Assembly (NCBI GenBank): GCA_033720955.1
Contig: JAWWBN010000029.1
Span: 1-25,895, forward strand
DNA length: 25,895 bases
Direction of reading: 5' to 3'
Source of the DNA: JAWWBN01 sp033720955
Lineage (GTDB): Bacteria; Acidobacteriota; Thermoanaerobaculia; Multivoradales; JAHEKO01
Both the position numbers and the translations under genes were made by a program. This document shows positions 1-7,781 of this stretch, piece by piece (position 1 is the first letter of the stretch; each line of letters opens with the position of its first letter). The notes below the pieces were generated by a model. That model worked only from the letters and a program-made list of their open reading frames with translations. It ran no database searches and was not told where the DNA came from.

Positions 1-555
1 ATGGTGCTCGCCGCCCAGCGCCGTCTGCTCGGAGCGCTGACCCTCTCTCTGGCGCTCACCGCGGCCGCCGTGGTGACGATCTCCATCGGGCTCGTCCGGG
101 GAGGCCGTCTGGCGCTGGCGGCGGTCGTCCCCAACCTCTGGCCCGTGGCCGTGGCGCTGGGCGCGATGGGCTGGCTGGGGGTGCCGATCGACGCCGCCAC
201 CGTGATGATCGCCGCCGTCGTGCTGGGGGTGGCGGTCGACGACACGCTGCACTACCTGGGCGCCCTGCGGCGGGCCGGCGGTGGCCGAGCGCCGGCGGCC
301 GCGGCTCGGTGGGCTCTCGAAGAGGTCGCCCCGGCCCATCTCCTGACCACCCTGGTCCTGGCCGGCGGCTTCGCGGTGCTCGCCGGCTCCAGCTTTCTCC
401 CCGTGGCCCGCTTCGGCGGGGTGGCCGCGATGGCGCTTCTGGCCGCTCTCGCCGCCGACTTCCTCTGGGTTCCGGCCCTCACCGCCGCCGCCCGGCGGCG
501 GGAGCTCGCGCGCTTCACCCGCCGGCCGGCCGGAGACCGACCGCCGCGCGGCTAG
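1..555 (+). CDS. RND/MMPL-family transporter, C-terminal end (partial at window edge)
   Basis: This is the last 184 residues of a membrane exporter of the RND superfamily (MMPL/HAE3-like). At least five hydrophobic helices are visible. A short stretch reading GVAVDDTLHYL, at about residues 76-86, matches the conserved VDDxxH segment in the C-terminal transmembrane block of this family. The reading frame is open to the first base of the window. The ATG at base 1 is therefore most likely an internal methionine, and the full gene (family length about 750-1000 residues) begins upstream. The tail after the last helix is short, basic and proline-rich. The stop lies 13 bases from the stop of the convergent gene. 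Substrates of such pumps include lipids, hopanoids and drugs, and nothing here identifies the cargo. Confidence 0.8.
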   Translation: MVLAAQRRLLGALTLSLALTAAAVVTISIGLVRGGRLALAAVVPNLWPVAVALGAMGWLGVPIDAATVMIAAVVLGVAVDDTLHYLGALRRAGGGRAPAAAARWALEEVAPAHLLTTLVLAGGFAVLAGSSFLPVARFGGVAAMALLAALAADFLWVPALTAAARRRELARFTRRPAGDRPPRG

Positions 556-568
556 CCGGAGCCGCCGC

Positions 569-1126
569 TCAGACCCGGCGCCGGACCAGCAGGAGGGTGC
601 TGCCGCCGAGCAGCAGCAGCGCCAGCAGCGCCAGCGCCACCGGCGCCATGACCGGAGCGGGCGCCGCGAGCTGGCCCGCGAAGGTCCCCGAGGCGGAGGT
701 GAACGGGCCGCTGCTGACCGACGAGGAGCCGCTCATGGTGGTCCCCGGCGCAGCCGCGGCGCTGGTCCCCGCGGCCGCCGGCAGGACGACCGAGCCGGAG
801 ACGGTCGATCCGCCGAGATCTCCTCCCGGGTTCTTGCCGCCGTCGATGGTGCCCGTGAAGGCCAGGCCGTCCAGGGTCGCGCTCAGGGAGCCGACCATCT
901 CGCCGGGGCAGATGTCGGGCTGGTCCGAGTCGAGGCTCAGGGTGATCTGGCCGCTGACCTGGTCGCCCACCTGGGTCAGATTGCCGGTGCCGGTGTAGTC
1001 GCAGGGAACCTCGAAGTCGAAGGTCGCGGTGATCTGCCAGGTGCCCTCTACCGACGGCGGCTGCGCCGCCAGTGCGAGCGGCGCCAGGAGCAGCGCCGCG
1101 GCTGCTTTCCAGACGATTCTCTTCAT
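569..1126 (-). CDS. secreted/surface protein with C-terminal sorting-type tail
   Basis: The 185-residue product has a Sec signal peptide (MKRIVW followed by an Ala/Leu core, cleavage near ALAAQ). The mature part is predicted beta-rich, starts VEGTWQITATFDF, contains two cysteines and is rich in Gly, Ser and Thr. A Ser/Ala-rich linker leads to a hydrophobic C-terminal helix ending in LLLVRRRV. A spacer, a helix and a terminal Arg cluster is the layout of PEP-CTERM/IPTL-CTERM-like sorting tails, but I do not see the exact PEP or IPTL box. The ATG at 1126 is chosen over the in-frame start at 1147 because GGGAGGGAGG lies just upstream and the signal peptide starts there. No family was recognised, and the function is unknown. 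Confidence 0.7.
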   Translation of the reverse strand: MKRIVWKAAAALLLAPLALAAQPPSVEGTWQITATFDFEVPCDYTGTGNLTQVGDQVSGQITLSLDSDQPDICPGEMVGSLSATLDGLAFTGTIDGGKNPGGDLGGSTVSGSVVLPAAAGTSAAAAPGTTMSGSSSVSSGPFTSASGTFAGQLAAPAPVMAPVALALLALLLLGGSTLLLVRRRV

Positions 1127-1227
1127 GAGCGGTGTCCTCCCTCCCACGACGAGGATTCTATCTCACCGCGGCCCGGAAGACCCCGCCCGCGGCGACGGGG
1201 TGCCGAGGCCCCCCACGGGGGTGGCTC

Positions 1228-1256
1228 TTGCCTTGTTTCGGCGGATCAGATATAGT
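1228..1256 (+). promoter_or_regulatory. sigma-70-type promoter of the GH16 gene
   Basis: A -35-like TTGCCT (1228-1233) is separated by exactly 17 bases from a -10-like TATAGT (1251-1256). The segment is AT-rich against a very GC-rich background. Transcription would start near 1263, about 73 bases before the chosen GH16 start codon. Confidence 0.65.
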
Positions 1257-1258
1257 CA

Positions 1259-1272
1259 CTAAAACGTTTTAG
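1259..1272. promoter_or_regulatory. 14-bp perfect palindrome, LacI-family-type operator
   Basis: CTAAAACGTTTTAG is a perfect palindrome with a central CG. This is the symmetry and core (AAACGTTT) typical of operators bound by LacI/GalR-family sugar-responsive repressors. It begins two bases after the -10 hexamer and covers the expected transcription start, a position suited to repression. No LacI-type gene is in this window, so the regulator would be encoded elsewhere. Confidence 0.6.
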
Positions 1273-1335
1273 CTCTACATCTTGATCCGACACCCCGTCG
1301 CCGCCGGCGTACCGACGAGACCCTGGGAGAAGACC

Positions 1336-3543
1336 ATGCCGTCCACCCGACCCGAGAGCCGTCCCCTCCTCCCCCGCCTGCTGCCGCCGCTGCTCGCGGC
1401 CGCGGCGCTCCTCGCCGCCTGGGCCGCGCCCGCGTCGGCTCAGCAGTGCCCGACCCTGGTCTGGGCCGACGAGTTCGACGGCGCCGCCGTCGATACCTCG
1501 AAATGGAGCTTTCAGACCGGCGACGGCTGCTCCGAGGGGATCTGCGGCTGGGGCAACAACGAGGAGCAGAGCTACCAGGTGGACAACGCCTCGGTCTCGG
1601 CCGGCACCCTCCAGATCGAGGCCCGCGAGCAGCGGATCCGCAACAAGAAGTACACCTCGGCACGGATCCGGACGCTGAACCAGGGTGACTGGACCTACGG
1701 CCGGTTCGAGGCGCGGATCCGGATGACCGTCGGCCAGGGGATCTGGCCGGCGTTCTGGATGCTGCCGACCGACGAGGTCTACGGCGGCTGGCCGCGCAGC
1801 GGCGAGATCGACATCATGGAGAACATCGGATCGGAGCCCTCGACGGTCCACGGCACGATCCACTTCGGCGACGCCTCCACGGCGGTCTCCACCGGCGCCG
1901 GGTACGAGCTGGCCGGAGGCGAGCGCTTCACCGACGGCTTCCACGAGTTCGCCATCGAGAGGGAGCCCGGGGTGATCCGCTGGATGGTGGACGGGACCCT
2001 CTACTCCACCAAGACCCCCGCCGACACCGATCCCTTCACCTGGCCCTTCGACGAGCGCTTCCACTTCCTCCTCAACGTCGCCGTCGGCGGCAACTGGCCG
2101 GGCAGCCCCGACCAGACGACGGTCTTCCCCCAGGTTCTCGAGGTCGACTGGGTGCGGGTGTACGACGGCAACTTCCCCCACCTGACAGGCGACCGCCGGG
2201 TCGACCACCAGGAGGCCGGCGTCGTCTACTCGGTGGCCAACGCCTTCTCCGGCAGCTCCTTCACCTGGACCGTGCCCGCCGGCGCCACCATCGTCTCGGG
2301 ACAGGGGACCGGCTCCATCACGGTGGACTGGGGCGCCACCGGGGGGAACGTCGCGGTGCAGGTCGCCAGCGGCTGCGGCACCCGGCAGCTCTCCGCCTCG
2401 GTGACGGTGGACCCGCCCTACAGCTACGACTTCACCTTCGAGAACTTCGACGACCCCGCCAACGTCACCTTCCAGTCCTCCACCGGAACCCTGGCCGAGG
2501 TCGCCAACCCGGCGCCCGGCGGGATCAACCCCTCCGCCCTCTCCGGCGAGTACACCCGCGACGCCTCCGAGCAGTTCGACACCCTCTTCTACGACGTTTC
2601 GGTGATCGGCGACGCCTCGCAGTACCTGTCGGAGCAGAAGCGCTTCTCCATGGACGTCTACACGGCCGCGCCGCCGGGAACCGAGATCCTCATCCAGCTC
2701 GAGGACTCGGGGCTGGCCTCCCCGAACAACTACCCCACCGGCCGCCACAGCCGGTACCACGCCTTCACCTCGGTGCAGAGCCAGTGGGAGCGTCTCTCCT
2801 TCACCTTTCTCGACCGGCCGGACTCCGGCACGCCGGACGACGCCGTGGACGACCTGGTCATCCTCTTCGCCACCAACACGATGACCGGCGACGTCTTCAC
2901 CTTCGACAACTTCGACAGCTACGTCGTGGGCTCCGGAGGCACTCCTCCCGCCGCGCCGTCGAGCCTGGGCGCCAGCGCGGTCTCGTCCAGCCAGATCGAT
3001 CTCGACTGGAGCGACAACTCCAACGACGAGACCGGTTTCGAGATCGAGCGCCAGAGCGGCGGCGGCGGGTTCGCCGAGATCGCCACGGTCGGCGCCGACG
3101 TGACCGCCTACTCCGACACCGGTCTGGCGGCGGCCACCAGCTACGACTACCGCGTCCGCGCCACCAACGTCTACGGCGACTCGGCCTACTCCAACGTCGC
3201 CAGCGCCACCACCTCGGGAGGCGGCAACCCGACGACCCTGCACGTGGCCGCCATCGTGGTGGGCACCCAGAACGCCGGCCAGGGGAACAAGCGCGGGGCC
3301 GCTGCCGTGACGATCGAGGACGACCTGGGCAACCCGGTCGGCTCGGCGAGCGTGACCGGGACCTTCAGCGGCGACTTCTCGGAGACCCACCTGGGCACCA
3401 CCGCCGCCGACGGCACCACGACCCTGGTTACCAACGCCACCCGCAAGGGCAACGTCGGCTTCGCCTTCTGCGTGGACGACGTGACGCACGCGACGCTGGG
3501 CTACGACCCGGCGTCCAACGCGCAGGATTGCGCTTCGCTCTAG
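1336..3543 (+). CDS. secreted multidomain GH16 family beta-glucanase (laminarinase-like)
   Basis: This is an extracellular endo-beta-glucanase, probably acting on beta-1,3- or mixed-linked glucans. A signal peptide covers residues 1-35 (cleavage ASA/QQ). The GH16 domain spans about 40-278 and carries the active-site motif GEIDIMEN, with nucleophile E157, D159 and acid/base E162. It is followed by an Ig/PKD-like domain (about 283-360), a carbohydrate-binding-like module (about 362-535) of a type often seen behind GH16 domains, a fibronectin type III domain (about 537-630) and a C-terminal beta-domain (about 634-735). The ATG at 1336 is preferred over a TTG at 1282 because GGGAGAAG precedes it and the signal peptide begins there. 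A clear promoter and a LacI-type palindrome lie upstream, suggesting induction by glucan breakdown products. The exact substrate is inferred from family membership only. Confidence 0.9.
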   Translation: MPSTRPESRPLLPRLLPPLLAAAALLAAWAAPASAQQCPTLVWADEFDGAAVDTSKWSFQTGDGCSEGICGWGNNEEQSYQVDNASVSAGTLQIEAREQRIRNKKYTSARIRTLNQGDWTYGRFEARIRMTVGQGIWPAFWMLPTDEVYGGWPRSGEIDIMENIGSEPSTVHGTIHFGDASTAVSTGAGYELAGGERFTDGFHEFAIEREPGVIRWMVDGTLYSTKTPADTDPFTWPFDERFHFLLNVAVGGNWPGSPDQTTVFPQVLEVDWVRVYDGNFPHLTGDRRVDHQEAGVVYSVANAFSGSSFTWTVPAGATIVSGQGTGSITVDWGATGGNVAVQVASGCGTRQLSASVTVDPPYSYDFTFENFDDPANVTFQSSTGTLAEVANPAPGGINPSALSGEYTRDASEQFDTLFYDVSVIGDASQYLSEQKRFSMDVYTAAPPGTEILIQLEDSGLASPNNYPTGRHSRYHAFTSVQSQWERLSFTFLDRPDSGTPDDAVDDLVILFATNTMTGDVFTFDNFDSYVVGSGGTPPAAPSSLGASAVSSSQIDLDWSDNSNDETGFEIERQSGGGGFAEIATVGADVTAYSDTGLAAATSYDYRVRATNVYGDSAYSNVASATTSGGGNPTTLHVAAIVVGTQNAGQGNKRGAAAVTIEDDLGNPVGSASVTGTFSGDFSETHLGTTAADGTTTLVTNATRKGNVGFAFCVDDVTHATLGYDPASNAQDCASL

Positions 3544-4019
3544 GAGTCGGCCGGCGGGGCTCCGGCCCCCGGCTCACCCGGGTCGGTGGCGCCCCGCCGG
3601 TCGCGTAGCCGTACGATCTCGCGCTCCTCGTAGACCCGGCCCTCGCCGATTCCCTCGCACCGGCGGGCGGTCTCGCTCCAGCTCTCGGGCGACGCCAGGC
3701 TGGATCTCCAGAAGGGGAAGGTGCGGCACTGGTCGGGCCGCGCCTCGTAGACGGTGCAGCCGGCGCCCTCGCGCCAGAAGACGCACTCCCCGCCGGCCTT
3801 CTCGGTGAGGCTCAGGCGGCCCTGGACCCGACGCAGGTAGCGGCGGCCGAATTCGTCGCGCTCGAGGTCCAGGTGCTCCGCGAGCCGCTCGGCCTCCCTC
3901 CGCCCCACCCACACGTAGCCCTCCCCGCGGCAGCAGTCGCCGCAGGCGGTGCAGCGGAAGCGCAGCCCCGCGGCGAACCAGGGGGGTCGGGCCCTCTCCT
4001 CCGCGGCGCGGCGGCTCAT
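3540..4019 (-). CDS. YkgJ-family cysteine-cluster protein
   Basis: The 159-residue cytoplasmic protein carries the cysteine pattern of the YkgJ (zinc- or iron-chelating) family: CTACGDCC at residues 23-30, then C79, C88 and C98, ending in the family-typical PDQCRTFPFW. The cluster probably binds a metal ion or an Fe-S centre, and the biochemical role of the family is unsettled. The gene converges on the GH16 gene and the two TAG stops overlap within one CTAG. No Shine-Dalgarno sequence is visible before the ATG. A TACTAT hexamer ends six bases upstream, so the mRNA may be leaderless. Length is normal for the family. Confidence 0.85.
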   Translation of the reverse strand: MSRRAAEERARPPWFAAGLRFRCTACGDCCRGEGYVWVGRREAERLAEHLDLERDEFGRRYLRRVQGRLSLTEKAGGECVFWREGAGCTVYEARPDQCRTFPFWRSSLASPESWSETARRCEGIGEGRVYEEREIVRLRDRRGATDPGEPGAGAPPADS

Positions 4020-4025
4020 CCGCGC

Positions 4026-4031
4026 ATAGTA
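4026..4031 (-). promoter_or_regulatory. possible -10 element giving a leaderless YkgJ mRNA
   Basis: On the minus strand, TACTAT (fits TANNNT) ends six bases before the ATG at 4019, and no ribosome-binding site lies between. This spacing is typical of leaderless transcripts. There is no convincing -35 hexamer. Confidence 0.3.
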
Positions 4032-4118
4032 CGCCAGAGCAAACGGAGCCGCTGCGTCAGCCCCCGGGTCGGGTGCTCCCTGCGTTAGAATGGGGCGACT
4101 TCAGGGAAGGAGGCTCCG

Positions 4119-4598
4119 ATGAAAGAGGTGCGCGTTTTGGCTCTGCTCGCGATGCTGGTTCCCGCCGCACCGCTGATGGCTCAACAGGGGCCGGAACCGA
4201 ACCTCGGCCCGCCCGAGGTGGTGGTCAAGCTCCAGCCCCAGGGCGCAGAGGCGCCCCGCAAGCTGCTGATCGGACCGCGCGGAATCGGGGTCTGCAAGCA
4301 GAGCGCGGTCTGCGGCGACCACTTCACCGTCGTCTGGGTGGGGAACCGCAACGCCGGGGAGCTCATCCGCGTGCGCTTCGACGACCCGGACGCGGCCGGC
4401 GAGTGCTTCGACAAGACGGACTTCACCGTCGACGACGTCGGGGTCCCGAACAGGGTCACGGTGAAGGTGCGCTCCGACAACCCCGACTGCCCCGACAAGA
4501 CGGCCTTCTTCTACACGGTGAGCTGCGAAGGCGGGGCGGAAGGCAACTGCGGGAAAGTGCAGCCGGTGGACCCGGGCGCCATGATCGACGGCGGCTGA
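4119..4598 (+). CDS. small secreted cysteine-containing protein, unknown function
   Basis: The 159-residue precursor has a Sec signal peptide (cleavage near residue 21, LMA/QQ). The mature chain has six cysteines, enough for three disulfides, and is predicted to be beta-rich with many Asp, Val and Gly residues. No family was recognised. The start is supported by a strong ribosome-binding site (GGGAAGGAGG at 4104-4113). A weak -10-like TAGAAT lies at 4086-4091 without a good -35. The stop is only 15 bases before the GTG start of the transmembrane Ser/Thr kinase, so the two are probably co-transcribed. One possibility is an extracytoplasmic partner of the kinase, but this rests only on gene order. 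Confidence 0.7.
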   Translation: MKEVRVLALLAMLVPAAPLMAQQGPEPNLGPPEVVVKLQPQGAEAPRKLLIGPRGIGVCKQSAVCGDHFTVVWVGNRNAGELIRVRFDDPDAAGECFDKTDFTVDDVGVPNRVTVKVRSDNPDCPDKTAFFYTVSCEGGAEGNCGKVQPVDPGAMIDGG

Positions 4599-4613
4599 GG
4601 AGCCGCCGGGCGA

Positions 4614-7181
4614 GTGCGCAGCGAAGACACGCCGCCTTCCGACCCGGGACGGGAGGAGGACCCGTCCACCGACAACCTGGACCCCGACAGCCTGCCCACC
4701 GAGGCGAGCCCGGACGGTGGCTTCGCCCCACCCTCCCCCGAGGTCTCGATCCGCGGCTACCGCATCCTCTCCCGCATCGGCTCGGGCGGCATGGGCGAGG
4801 TCTTCGCCGCCGAGCAGCTTCGACCGATCCGGCGCCGGGTGGCGCTCAAGGTGATCAAGCTCGGGATGGACAGCCGCGAGGTGGTGGCCCGGTTCGCCTC
4901 CGAGCGCCAGGCGCTGGCGCTGATGTCCCACCCTTCGATCGCCGGCATCTACGACGCCGGGATCACCGAGGAGGGGCGGCCCTTCTTCGCCATGGAGCTG
5001 GTGCGCGGCGAGCCGATCCACGAGTACTGCGACCGACAGCGGCTCGGGGTCCGGGAGCGGATCGAGCTCTTCCAGCAGGTCTGCGACGGCGTCCAGCATG
5101 CCCACCAGAAGGGCATCATCCACCGCGACCTCAAGCCGTCGAACGTCCTGGTCACCATCCAGGGCGACAAGCCGGTGCCCAAGATCATCGACTTCGGCAT
5201 CGCGAAGGCCACCTCCCAGGAGCTGCGGCCGGACTCGCCCCACACCTCCCTGGGAGCGGTCATCGGGACGCCGGAGTACATGAGCCCCGAGCAGGCCGAC
5301 TCGAGCGGTCTCGACGTGGACACCCGCAGCGACATCTACTCCCTCGGCGTCCTGCTCTACGAGCTGCTGGTCGGGGCGCGACCCTTCGACATCCGCAAGA
5401 AGGGCCGCCAGGCGCTGGCCGAGGTGAGGCGGCGCATCCGCAGCGAGGAGCCCCCCAGGCCCTCCACGCGGGTGAGCCGGCTGGGCAAGACCGCCGGGCA
5501 GACCGCGCAGCGACGCGGCCACGACCTGCCGCGGCTGCAGCGGCAGCTCCGCGGCGACATCGACTGGATCGTGATGAAGGCGCTGGAGAAGGACCGCACC
5601 CGGCGCTATCAGACCGCCAACGCTCTGCGCATGGATCTGGAGCGTCACCTGCGCAGCGAGCCGGTGTCGGCGGGCCCCCCCGGGGCGGCCTACCGGGCAC
5701 GCAAGTTCGTCGTGCGGCACCGCGGCGGAGTGGTCGCCGCGGGTCTCGTCCTGCTGGCCCTGGTCGCCGGCACGGTGGGCACGACCGTGGGCATGCTCCG
5801 CGCCCGGGAGGCGGAGCGGCGCGCGCAGCGGGAGGCGGAGACCGCCCGTCAGGTCTCCGACTTCCTCGTGGACATCTTTCGCGTCTCGGACCCGGACGAG
5901 GCCCAGGGGCAGCGGATCACCGCGCGAGAGATCCTCGATCAGGGCGCGGCGCGGATCTCGACCAGTCTCCGGGACCAGCCGCTGACCCAGGCGCGGATGA
6001 TGAGCACCATCGGCACCGTCTATCTCAACCTCGGGCTGTACGACAACGCGGAGCGCCAGCTCCGCGAGGCGCTGGAGCAGCGCCGGCGGCTGGCCGGGGA
6101 CGACTCTCTCGAGGTGGCGGAGAGCCTGCACGCCCTGGCCACGCTGCATCTGCGCCAGGGCCGGTACACGGTGGCGGAGAGCGAGGCCGAGAGGTCGCGC
6201 GAGATCCGCGAGGCCGTCCTGGGACCCGACCATCCCGACGTGGCGGGGAGCCTGCGCGCGCTGGCCGAGGCTCTCTCCAGGCAGGGCCGCTACACGGCGG
6301 CGGTGCCGCTCTACGAGCGCTCGCTCGCCCTCCTCGGCACCCACCGCGGGGAGCGGCACGTGGAGGTGGCGGAGATCCGAGGACAGCTCGGGGTGGCGCA
6401 GTGGCGCCGGGGGGATTTCGAGAGCGCCGAGGCCTCGCTGCGGCGGGCGCTGGCCGACCTCGAGGGGGGTCTCGGTCTCGACGACGCACGGCTCGCCCCC
6501 ACCCTGAACTCCCTGGCGGCCTTCTACTGGGACCGCGGCCGGTTCGAAGAGGCCGAGCCCCTCTTCCTGCGCACTCTCGAGATCAAGGAGCGGACGCTGG
6601 GGCCCGAGCACCCCGAGGTCGCGCACACGCTCAACAACCTCGGGCTCATCTACGACGCCCAGAAGCGCTACGACGAAGCTGAGAGCCGGCTGCGGCGCTC
6701 GGTGGAGATCCTGGAGAAGGCCCTGGGAGTGAACCACGACACCACGGCCATGGGATACGCCAACCTGGCCTGGATCCTCTACCGGCAGGGTCGTCTCGCC
6801 GAGGCCGAGCCGCTCTACCGGCGCGCCTTCCAGATCTACCAGCGCACCGTGGGCACCGATCACCCCAGCGTGGCGATCCTGCTGCGTGACCAGGCGCAGC
6901 TCGTCGCCGACCAGGGGCGTCCCGACGAGGCCCGGGAGCTGCTGCGGCGCGCGGCGGAGATCTGGGAGGCCACGGGCGGTCCCGACCATCCGGAGCTCGC
7001 CTCCACCCTGGAGATCGAGGCGAGGCTCCTGGAGAGCCAAGGCCGGAGCGCGGAGGCCGTGGAGGTCTACCACCGCGTCCTCGAGATCCACCGCAGCCGC
7101 CCGACGGCGAGCGCAGCCAAGATCGAGCGGCTGCGCGACGCGATCACCCGGCTCGGCGGCAAGGTCTCCGATCCGGGCTAG
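4614..7181 (+). CDS. transmembrane Ser/Thr protein kinase with C-terminal TPR repeats
   Basis: The 855-residue protein has a Hanks-type kinase domain at about residues 44-340: glycine loop IGSGGMGEVF, ATP-binding Lys79 (ALKVIKL), catalytic loop HRDLKPSN (170-177, D172), metal-binding DFG at 193-195, and GTPEYMSPEQ in the activation segment. All catalytic residues are intact. One transmembrane helix lies at about 371-395. The rest (about 415-840) is a run of kinesin-light-chain-type TPR repeats, for example HPEVAHTLNNLGLIY. This is a common architecture in Acidobacteriota and Planctomycetota. If the kinase is cytoplasmic, the TPR array would lie on the far side of the membrane and could bind partners there. 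The start is a GTG 15 bases after the preceding stop, with GAGGAG upstream. Confidence 0.92.
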   Translation: MRSEDTPPSDPGREEDPSTDNLDPDSLPTEASPDGGFAPPSPEVSIRGYRILSRIGSGGMGEVFAAEQLRPIRRRVALKVIKLGMDSREVVARFASERQALALMSHPSIAGIYDAGITEEGRPFFAMELVRGEPIHEYCDRQRLGVRERIELFQQVCDGVQHAHQKGIIHRDLKPSNVLVTIQGDKPVPKIIDFGIAKATSQELRPDSPHTSLGAVIGTPEYMSPEQADSSGLDVDTRSDIYSLGVLLYELLVGARPFDIRKKGRQALAEVRRRIRSEEPPRPSTRVSRLGKTAGQTAQRRGHDLPRLQRQLRGDIDWIVMKALEKDRTRRYQTANALRMDLERHLRSEPVSAGPPGAAYRARKFVVRHRGGVVAAGLVLLALVAGTVGTTVGMLRAREAERRAQREAETARQVSDFLVDIFRVSDPDEAQGQRITAREILDQGAARISTSLRDQPLTQARMMSTIGTVYLNLGLYDNAERQLREALEQRRRLAGDDSLEVAESLHALATLHLRQGRYTVAESEAERSREIREAVLGPDHPDVAGSLRALAEALSRQGRYTAAVPLYERSLALLGTHRGERHVEVAEIRGQLGVAQWRRGDFESAEASLRRALADLEGGLGLDDARLAPTLNSLAAFYWDRGRFEEAEPLFLRTLEIKERTLGPEHPEVAHTLNNLGLIYDAQKRYDEAESRLRRSVEILEKALGVNHDTTAMGYANLAWILYRQGRLAEAEPLYRRAFQIYQRTVGTDHPSVAILLRDQAQLVADQGRPDEARELLRRAAEIWEATGGPDHPELASTLEIEARLLESQGRSAEAVEVYHRVLEIHRSRPTASAAKIERLRDAITRLGGKVSDPG

Positions 7182-7186
7182 GCCCG

Positions 7187-7209
7187 GCGGCCTCGACGGC
7201 GGAGGCCGC
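7187..7209. terminator. hairpin between convergent genes
   Basis: GCGGCCTC (7187-7194) and GAGGCCGC (7202-7209) form a perfect 8-bp stem with a 7-base loop. It lies in the 48-base gap between the kinase stop and the stop of the lipid operon, where either transcript could use it. No U-tract follows on either strand, so the terminator assignment is tentative. Confidence 0.45.
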
Positions 7210-7229
7210 TCTCGCCAGTCGGACGGCGC

Positions 7230-7781
7230 TCAGCCCCAGACCAGCGCCCAGAGAAGGGCGTAGACGGCGATCCAGAAGCCCGTCAGCAGGAGCGCGCGAC
7301 GACCGGGGGAGAGGCGGGCCAGGGGGCCGGCAAAGAGCCACCCGGCCACCGCGGTCACCAGCAGGAAGCGTCCGAGGCGCGCCGGCACCGAAGCCAGCAG
7401 GAGCCAGCCCAGGGCCACGCCGGAGGCGCCCGCCGCCGCGGCGTAGATCTTGTACGGCGTCGCGCTCAGCGGCCCCAGCGCGACGGCCGTGGGGCCCAGC
7501 CTCTCGATCTCCCCGTGCACCCGGGCGATCGCCGCCGCGTCCACCTGGGGCACACCCCGCAGCACCCGCTCCACGGCCGCGGGCTCGACCCGCCCCAGGG
7601 TCCACAGGACGACGCCGCCGGTCACGGCGCCCGCGAACGCCCAGAAGCAGGCGCGCAGCGCCGAGCGTCGATCGCGGGCGGCGTAGAAGCTGAGCAGCAC
7701 GTCCGGCACGACGAAGAAGAGCGTCGCCTCCGCGAAGCCCCAGACCAGCGCCACCAGGCCGCGGCGGCGCTCTACGTCCAC
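7230..7781 (-). CDS. VTT/DedA-like (YqaA-type) membrane protein
   Basis: The 183-residue polytopic membrane protein opens with GFAEATLFFVVPDVLLSFYA and contains a later SATPYKIYAAAAG segment. Both match the two re-entrant signature regions of the VTT (SNARE-associated/DedA/YqaA) superfamily, including the E and P of the first motif and the P-x-K of the second. Some DedA-family members are undecaprenyl-phosphate or phospholipid transporters, but the role of this branch is not settled. The gene starts with GTG and overlaps the upstream acyltransferase by 10 bases. It is the last gene of a four-gene lipid operon, which supports a role in moving or recycling a lipid. Confidence 0.75.
   Translation of the reverse strand: MDVERRRGLVALVWGFAEATLFFVVPDVLLSFYAARDRRSALRACFWAFAGAVTGGVVLWTLGRVEPAAVERVLRGVPQVDAAAIARVHGEIERLGPTAVALGPLSATPYKIYAAAAGASGVALGWLLLASVPARLGRFLLVTAVAGWLFAGPLARLSPGRRALLLTGFWIAVYALLWALVWG

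Noticed and set aside
1..555. ATG at base 1 as a true start giving a 184-residue protein
   Set aside because: The sequence is the C-terminal membrane block of a much longer RND transporter, and the frame is open to the edge.
1282..1335. TTG 1282 as start of the GH16 gene
   Set aside because: It would put 18 non-hydrophobic residues before the signal peptide, whereas ATG 1336 has a ribosome-binding site and a proper signal peptide.
1246..3489. 747-codon open frame on the minus strand opposite GH16
   Set aside because: It is a shadow of codon bias in GC-rich DNA: low-complexity Gly/Val/Arg/Asp composition, no recognisable domain, and exactly opposite a clear GH16 enzyme.
4101..7091. 996-codon open frame on the minus strand opposite the kinase
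   Set aside because: It is antisense to an intact kinase-TPR gene, and its composition is that of a reverse-complement frame with no domain.
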